DNA from: JAGGYK01 sp034716155
GTDB lineage: Bacteria; Desulfobacterota; Desulfomonilia; UBA1062
Reading direction: 5' to 3'
NCBI GenBank assembly: GCA_034716155.1
Contig: JAYEFR010000015.1
Span: forward strand, 1-27,872
Length of the DNA: 27,872 bases
The first letter of the stretch is position 1, and each line of letters begins with the position of its first letter. The notes under the pieces were generated by a model, which saw only the letters and a list, made by a program, of their open reading frames with translations, searched no databases and was not told the DNA's origin. This document shows, in pieces, positions 24,301-27,872 of this stretch. Position numbers and translations under genes: made by a program.

Positions 24301-24867
24301 GAAGAGATACAATCAAGGTGGAAAGATTTAAACAACCAGTATCAAGATCTTATGCTATCCAGCACTAGACTAAAGCAGGTAATATCAGATGCGGAAAGAC
24401 AAAGTGCAAAAGAATTTAAGTCCACGTTTGCCAAGGTAAAAAAAAATTTTTCTAAGATTTTTACCGGGCTTTTTTCTGGTGGCAAAGCAGATCTGATTAT
24501 CCAGGATGGAGACCATCTAGATGGCGGGATAGAGATTATGGCATGTCCTCCGCATAAGCGTTTGAAGAGGATGACATTGCTTTCAGGTGGCGAAAAGAGT
24601 TTGTGTGCTATTTCTTTGATATTTGCATTATTTAAAACCAAGCCGTCGACCTTTTGTATCCTGGACGAGGCAGATGCTTCATTAGATGATATAAATATAG
24701 AACGATTCAAACGGCTGTTAAAAAGATTTTCGAATAAATCTCAGTTCATTATCGTTACACATAACAAACAGACCATGACAATTGCAGATGTTATTTATGG
24801 TATTACCTTTGAGACACCTGGGGTATCAAAAATGGTGTCTATGGATTTACAGCAATATGAGCAATAA
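21361..24867 (+). CDS. smc: Chromosome segregation protein SMC
   Basis: A complete 1168-residue SMC, the core ATPase of the bacterial condensin complex that loops and separates chromosomes. The N-terminal half of the ATPase head has Walker A GPNGCGKSN at 31-39 and GYAIIEQGKIEDIVQ. Long coiled coils run from about 170 to 490 and 660 to 1000, separated by a hinge at about 500-645 (with VKAGFEEAVGRSLGDF). The C-terminal head has the ABC signature LLSGGEKSL (1073-1081) and Walker B ILDEAD at about 1100-1105. The GTG at 21361 is chosen because it gives the standard MRLERIEIHGFKS start. The AAGG signal is very close (one base), so initiation may be weak. No scpA or scpB is nearby. Confidence 0.96.
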   Translation: MRLERIEIHGFKSLAKKTELTFPGMITCIAGPNGCGKSNIADAIRWVLGEQSPKSLRAATMEDVIFSGTQEISPSGMASVNLEFVRDGGYFPKSLDGFNEISISRKLYRTGESLYTLNGLKCRLKDIMDIFLDTGLGRNGYAIIEQGKIEDIVQASPQDIRALIEEAAGISKFRMKKTEAIKRLEKTTYNLERIRDLLGEISKQRDTLKSHAGKAKRYQALRKEANEFTRLLWSHEGREIKKQMDGFVRDEAGINAQIKIKEDKIGTAAGRLERLRSEAEGKKQEIERLSNALRQAKSTLEITQRDIVAWQTRLKDLQSTRDMLDSRLDHSRRYITDIKKQTSEAEAALSMIEDKISYLEKGIDKVRHSLKGLRSKHDEISKSYEQERTKLFDLIGHTRAIDQRIVSIKQRGGEINSNIKARRKELEDATIKRLSLKKEAGLIEDEIVHLEECMEDISESQCKLNKEKEELKALVGQESNELFKIEQEYSAINDKIAFLEGIIHPTQSVNRDKAAIGNSLKKVSDIIRVKAGFEEAVGRSLGDFMDYVIITDYTQALNAIDKDIYPGFIPIHPYIGTGKSPGIPRDKGVLGQLRSFIEVRKDFSDVADVLTDGMLVVEDIDAALGIWHKKEYLSNMVTKDGMVLEKTGVIRTASNNTKYVEVLKAKAEKEALVKDKDTLSLKVKGIKEKIEDKETKMAGLRSGIQALQEEVTQKDTQLNILRNKIVGLQGQIDRKNDKITAFDKDIDMWSGLKERLDRDLIDARGRKDDIDCKIEGRQGRVKDLEKSKEDVMLLIDEKNNDLQEDMAAIQELKISSASKNERLNKLNEQLRKEKATIKDDEERLIDIDKNEDEIEEAISIRNATIEKTHIEIKELEGRYNSILSEHNKILEGVATLDSIISSLEKELSILERKLDEIVLKYRQQEIAFNMVLKRIKARFGGDSSPVPDEFDPDSAERKIVSLQARIERMGQINFTSIEGYEEIQSRWKDLNNQYQDLMLSSTRLKQVISDAERQSAKEFKSTFAKVKKNFSKIFTGLFSGGKADLIIQDGDHLDGGIEIMACPPHKRLKRMTLLSGGEKSLCAISLIFALFKTKPSTFCILDEADASLDDINIERFKRLLKRFSNKSQFIIVTHNKQTMTIADVIYGITFETPGVSKMVSMDLQQYEQ

Positions 24868-25002
24868 ATTTCATTTTTTTGGAAAAGTTTTTCTTTTTCT
24901 TAATACATCTTAATTTGAAGATGGGCTATTTTCATATGGTTTTTATGTGCACACATATTGCATAAGAAGCTGTGAGATTAAATGATATGGAGGCTAGATG
25001 AT

Positions 25003-25983
25003 ATGCCGCGGGTAATAGCTGTAACATCAGGCAAGGGAGGCGTGGGGAAGAGCAATTTTGTGCTTAATGTTGGAATTGCCCTTGCTATGATGGATAATAA
25101 GGTGCAATTATTAGATGCAGACCTTGGACTTGCCAATCTGGATGTGCTCCTGGGAGTGAGAACTGATTACAGTCTTGAAGACGTGGTTATGGGGCAGGCA
25201 AGTATCGAAGATATTATCTTAAAGACAGACTATAAAGTGGAACTTATTCCCGGCAGTTCTGGTATGGAGTATATGGCAGATCTACCAGGAGAGAGGGTGA
25301 ATAGACTAATAAAATCAGTTATGAATGCCTCAAAGGACGCGGATTTTCTTATTGTGGATACAGCATCTGGTATTTCTTCTTCTGTGATTTCATTTCTTAT
25401 GGCTGTTCCAGAGGTGATTGTAGGGGTAAACACAGAGCCTACATCTCTTACTGATGCATATGCCTTGATTAAGGTACTTAAGAAGAATGGTTTCTCAGGA
25501 AGGATATCTATGTTTTCCAGTATGGCCAAAGATAGCTCTTCAGGGAGATTGATTTACAAAAAGATATCCTCAGCTGCACACCGGTTTTTGGGCTCTCGTG
25601 TAGATTATATAGGGAGTGTGTGTACAGATGCCAAATTGCTTAAGGCGGTCTCAGCCCAGGTCCCAGTTATTGTGAAATTCCCCACGTCTGATATTGCAAG
25701 GTGCTATCGAGGGATTGCGACTACATTGGTAGGTGAAAAATTGCCTTTGGTAGATTTTGAAAGGTTCTGGGAAAGAACCATACGCATAATGCTGAAAAAA
25801 CCAAGGGCGAAGAGCTATCGGGCAGTATCATTTAATGGAGAAAGCAGGGTTAAGGAATTAGAGAGTGCTATAAATGGCATCTTGAGTGAACAACGCAGGA
25901 CACGGTTATTATTAGAGCGGTTTATGCTAAAGATGGAACAAGCTGTTGCAGAGACAGAAGCCCAAAAGGGTCCTGTTGTTTGA
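25003..25983 (+). CDS. MinD/ParA-family ATPase, FlhG-like
   Basis: A 326-residue P-loop ATPase with the deviant Walker A SGKGGVGKSN at 9-18, LLDADLGLANLDVLLG (switch region, typical of FlhG/YlxH and MinD) and DFLIVDTASGISSS. In FlhG these proteins control the number and site of flagella together with FlhF; no flagellar genes are seen here, so another positioning or regulatory role is possible. After about residue 245 there is a basic region and a C-terminal helical segment. I choose ATG 25003 because GGAGG at 24989-24993 is nine bases upstream and the product then starts with MPRVIAVTSGKGG; a frame start at 24982 would place that binding site inside the gene. It overlaps the next gene by four bases (TTGA-type). 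Confidence 0.85.
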   Translation: MPRVIAVTSGKGGVGKSNFVLNVGIALAMMDNKVQLLDADLGLANLDVLLGVRTDYSLEDVVMGQASIEDIILKTDYKVELIPGSSGMEYMADLPGERVNRLIKSVMNASKDADFLIVDTASGISSSVISFLMAVPEVIVGVNTEPTSLTDAYALIKVLKKNGFSGRISMFSSMAKDSSSGRLIYKKISSAAHRFLGSRVDYIGSVCTDAKLLKAVSAQVPVIVKFPTSDIARCYRGIATTLVGEKLPLVDFERFWERTIRIMLKKPRAKSYRAVSFNGESRVKELESAINGILSEQRRTRLLLERFMLKMEQAVAETEAQKGPVV

Positions 25984-26492
25984 TTGCTACAATTAATACT
26001 CCTTGTGGGGTGCTATACATCTCAGGGCAGGCGCGTTTTATAGATAAGATTTCATGGACACCTATTGAAGGAACAATAGACAAAGATAGTATTGGTTGGG
26101 TTGTCAAGCCAATAGAAGCATATTTTTCCGGTTATGGTAGAGTTTTTCCAGGGCGTCTTTCTTTGATAAAAGGCAGACCTGTATGGACTAGAGAAAAAAT
26201 TGAATTTTCGGCACAGAATATCTCCCAACAAATTTTGATATTGATATCCAGCATACCGTATGGCCATACCATGAGCTATGGGGAGATTGCATCTAAGTTG
26301 GGGAATATCCGTCTCGCCCGAGTAGTAGGGCAGGTATGCAAGGGGAATCCTTTGCCTATATTAGTACCATGCCATCGGGTTGTAGGTAAAAATTCTATAG
26401 GCGGGTATGCAGGAGGTATAGCAAAAAAACGTTTTCTTCTTGATCTTGAATCAGGTTCCATTCCCATGGACCCAACCAATAAAATCAAATAA
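25980..26492 (+). CDS. O6-alkylguanine-DNA alkyltransferase-like protein
   Basis: The 170-residue protein carries the methyltransferase domain at about 80-158, with SIPYGHTMSYGEIA, an arginine-finger region ARVVGQVCKGNP and the acceptor motif PCHRV with Cys131. Known members transfer the alkyl group from O6-alkylguanine to this cysteine in a one-use reaction. The N-terminal part (1-75) is short and diverged. Translation likely begins at TTG 25980, which overlaps the preceding stop (TTGA) and has AAAAGGG at 25964-25970 nine bases before it; the next Met in frame lies beyond residue 95. Whether it is an Ogt-type repair enzyme or a variant cannot be told. Confidence 0.88.
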   Translation: MIATINTPCGVLYISGQARFIDKISWTPIEGTIDKDSIGWVVKPIEAYFSGYGRVFPGRLSLIKGRPVWTREKIEFSAQNISQQILILISSIPYGHTMSYGEIASKLGNIRLARVVGQVCKGNPLPILVPCHRVVGKNSIGGYAGGIAKKRFLLDLESGSIPMDPTNKIK

Positions 26493-26495
26493 TGA

Positions 26496-26594
26496 TACCT
26501 GTCAGTAGTTCGTTGTCCGTTGTAAACGGATGATCACCTTCCAATATACCACTGACAACCGACCACGGACAACTGACAACTATTTTCATATAAA
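26496..26594 (-). repeat. Dispersed repeat family, copy 4 (full length, inverted)
   Basis: Read on the minus strand from 26594: GTTTATATGAAAATAGTTGT, TCAGT/GGTC-type units, the core ATATTGGAAGGTGATCATCC, then ACAACGGACAACGAACTACT and TGACAGGTAT. It matches copy 3 (19547-19640) along its whole length in opposite orientation. GTCAGT and TTGTCCGT on one side can pair with ACGGACAA and ACTGAC on the other, giving an imperfect hairpin. It fills most of the spacer after the methyltransferase gene. Confidence 0.75.
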
Positions 26595-26624
26595 CATATA
26601 AATTATGTTTAGAAGTATATATAC

Positions 26625-26653
26625 TTGAGAAAGCCTATTTTTTGTGTTATAAA
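26625..26653 (+). promoter_or_regulatory. Promoter for a leaderless DUF364-moaA transcript
   Basis: TTGAGA (26625-26630), 17 bases, then TATAAA (26648-26653); both elements are five of six to the sigma-70 consensus with ideal spacing. The expected transcription start, six to eight bases past the -10, is 26660-26661, the A of the ATG proposed for the next gene. No ribosome binding site precedes that ATG. Confidence 0.55.
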
Positions 26654-26660
26654 TCTTATT

Positions 26661-27404
26661 ATGTTGACTGGGATTATAGATGCAATAGAGGATGGGTCTA
26701 AAAAGCTTGTTGTTTCCAGGGTTGTCCTGGGTTTTGGCTATATAGCGGTGGAGGTGGATCATTCAGGAGTTGGGCTTAGTGCGAATCTTTCCTGGATAGA
26801 GAGCAGGTCCTGTAATGTATTTAAATTGGCAGGAGGGTTGGCAGGCTCTTCGGTAGGAGATATCCTTAAATTTAGTGCAAAGAAGGATTATATATCAAGG
26901 GCTATTGCTTTGGCCACTATAAATGCATTGAATCCTGAGGTATCAGGAGCTTTGCCTTGTGACGTCCTTGATCAAATAGAGATTAAAAAGGGCGATAAAG
27001 TGGCTATGGTAGGCATGATTGAACCTGTTGCAAAAGGGCTATCTTATAAGGGGTGCAAGGTTGCTGTATTTGACAACAGGCAAATAGAACATCCGCTTAT
27101 GCGCCTACCTGAGGAGATGCCGTCTTGTATCTTGGATGCTGATTTAGCGATTGTAACGGCTACAACGCTTTTAAATGATACTTTACCCGGCATCTTAAAA
27201 CTAACAAAGAACGCAAGGGATGTAATCCTTATGGGGCCATCTACCCCCATGTTGCCTGATGTATTTAAATCCTCCGGCCTTACATGGCTTGCGGGATCTA
27301 GAATAATCGACAAGGAGATGGCATTTAAGGTAGTGATGGAAGGTGGGGGGACCAAGGCCTTACTTGGTGGGGCAATAGAAAAGGTAGGAAAGAAGGTAAT
27401 GTAG
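26661..27404 (+). CDS. DUF4213/DUF364 protein (putative metal-chelating domain)
   Basis: The 247-residue product has an N-terminal DUF4213-like part (about 1-95, with VVLGFGYIAVEV and SANLSWIESRSC) and a C-terminal Rossmann-like DUF364 part with KVAMVGMIEPVAKGL, CILDADLAIVTATTLLNDTL and VILMGPSTPMLPD. The family is annotated as a putative heavy-metal-chelating domain; no enzyme activity is firmly established. The start at 26661 is favoured because it fits the family start and sits at the predicted transcript 5' end; a TTG at 26625 would add 12 residues but lies inside the -35 element. It ends immediately before moaA with no spacer, so a link to molybdenum or tungsten cofactor biology is plausible (inference). 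Confidence 0.8.
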   Translation: MLTGIIDAIEDGSKKLVVSRVVLGFGYIAVEVDHSGVGLSANLSWIESRSCNVFKLAGGLAGSSVGDILKFSAKKDYISRAIALATINALNPEVSGALPCDVLDQIEIKKGDKVAMVGMIEPVAKGLSYKGCKVAVFDNRQIEHPLMRLPEEMPSCILDADLAIVTATTLLNDTLPGILKLTKNARDVILMGPSTPMLPDVFKSSGLTWLAGSRIIDKEMAFKVVMEGGGTKALLGGAIEKVGKKVM

Positions 27405-27872
27405 ATGGAACCTCTGATAGATAATTATTCGAGGAGGATAAGATACATACGGATCTCCGTTACAGACAGATGTAATCTCAGGTGTAGATATTGTATGCCT
27501 TCTGGAACATTACAATGGTTGCCGCATGATTCCATCATGAGGTATGAAGAATTTTTGCGCATTATCTATATCTGCGCCAAAAGGGGAGTGGAAAAGGTAA
27601 GAATAACCGGGGGTGAGCCACTGGTAAGAAGAGGCATATTGGGTTTTCTTGAGCAGATAGGAGAAATTGATAATATAAACGACTTGTCTCTTACTACAAA
27701 CGGTGTGTTTCTCAGCTCCCTGGCAAAGGATTTAAGGGCAGCAGGCATAGATAGAATAAATATCAGTCTCGATACCCTTGATAAGGACAAATTTGCATAT
27801 ATTACCAGAGTAGATGCATTAGATAAGGTTTTATCTGGTATAGAAAGTGCGCTGAATGAGGGGTTTTCCCCT
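27405..27872 (+). CDS. moaA: GTP 3',8-cyclase MoaA, N-terminal part (3' end outside window)
   Basis: The frame begins at ATG 27405, directly after the preceding stop codon, with AAGG at 27393-27396, and stays open to the window edge (156 codons). It is a radical SAM enzyme: the iron-sulfur motif CxxxCxxC lies at residues 23, 27 and 30 (TDRCNLRCRYCMPSG). The SAM-binding VRITGGEPLVRR follows, then LTTNG, RINISLDTLD and TRVDALDKVLSGIESAL, all typical of MoaA. MoaA performs the first step of molybdenum cofactor synthesis, rearranging GTP for later conversion to cyclic pyranopterin monophosphate. The C-terminal second iron-sulfur site is not in the window. Confidence 0.95.
   Translation, partial: MEPLIDNYSRRIRYIRISVTDRCNLRCRYCMPSGTLQWLPHDSIMRYEEFLRIIYICAKRGVEKVRITGGEPLVRRGILGFLEQIGEIDNINDLSLTTNGVFLSSLAKDLRAAGIDRINISLDTLDKDKFAYITRVDALDKVLSGIESALNEGFSP

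Noticed and set aside
24868..24925. Intrinsic terminator after smc
   Set aside because: GGAAAAGTTTTTC gives only a very weak A/T stem, and the CATCTT/AAGATG hairpin at 24906-24923 has no T run after it on either strand.
24982..25002. Upstream ATG start for the FlhG-like ATPase
   Set aside because: It would place the good GGAGG binding site inside the coding region, and the extra residues are not part of the family's N-terminus.
1..27872. CRISPR array, prophage, insertion sequence, tRNA or rRNA gene
   Set aside because: No regular spacer-repeat pattern, transposase or integrase domain, or tRNA/rRNA signature sequence was seen in any of the intergenic regions.

Overview
The window looks like a conserved, gene-dense stretch of chromosome from a diderm bacterium of moderate GC content. 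Arg codons AGA/AGG and the Ile codon ATA are used heavily. The order rho-rpmE-prfA-prmC-murA-hisD, a two-subunit glycyl-tRNA synthetase (glyQ/glyS) beside recO, and Mo-cofactor genes recall Desulfobacterota or Nitrospirota-like lineages. That placement is inference; no rRNA or taxonomic marker alignment was possible. I found no phage, insertion sequence, CRISPR array, tRNA or rRNA gene.

Layout. (1) 1-7744, plus strand: the 3' end of gltX, a lone ECF-transporter S component, a short RodZ-like helix-turn-helix membrane protein, the Mg2+ channel gene mgtE, recO, glyQ, glyS and a dGTPase-like HD hydrolase. From 1089 onward the genes are packed with 17 bp or less between them or overlap. (2) 7722-8927, minus strand: moeA, whose tail overlaps the hydrolase gene. 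(3) 9033-11714: a two-gene signalling operon, an HDOD protein with an unrecognised N-terminal half followed by a GAF-class III adenylate cyclase. (4) 11715-12052: an intergenic region dominated by a 129-bp imperfect palindrome. (5) 12053-19408: rho, rpmE, prfA, prmC, murA, hisD and a CCA-type tRNA nucleotidyltransferase, with overlapping junctions at prfA-prmC-murA-hisD-cca.

(6) 19409-19837: a gene-free, repeat-rich spacer. (7) 19838-21048: a CBS-ACT protein converging on a DUF167-yggT pair on the minus strand. (8) 21361-24867: smc. (9) 25003-26492: a FlhG/MinD-like ATPase translationally coupled to an O6-alkylguanine-DNA methyltransferase-like gene. (10) 26661 to the end: a DUF4213/DUF364 protein, apparently from a leaderless mRNA, followed directly by moaA, which runs off the right edge.

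Most genes are housekeeping: translation (gltX, glyQS, prfA, prmC, rpmE, cca), envelope synthesis (murA), chromosome maintenance (smc, recO) and transcription termination (rho). PrmC is predicted to methylate the GGQ glutamine of the release factor encoded immediately upstream. MoeA and MoaA show that the organism makes molybdenum cofactor.

I do not see a clear new defence or mobile system. The points most worth a second look are non-coding. A dispersed repeat family has four related copies in the window, sharing an end like GTTTATATGAAAA and TCAG/GGTC/GATCAG-type units. A long palindrome lies upstream of rho. A promoter is placed exactly for a leaderless DUF364-moaA transcript. Among proteins, the unassigned N-terminal half of the HDOD protein and the DUF364-moaA pairing are the best leads.
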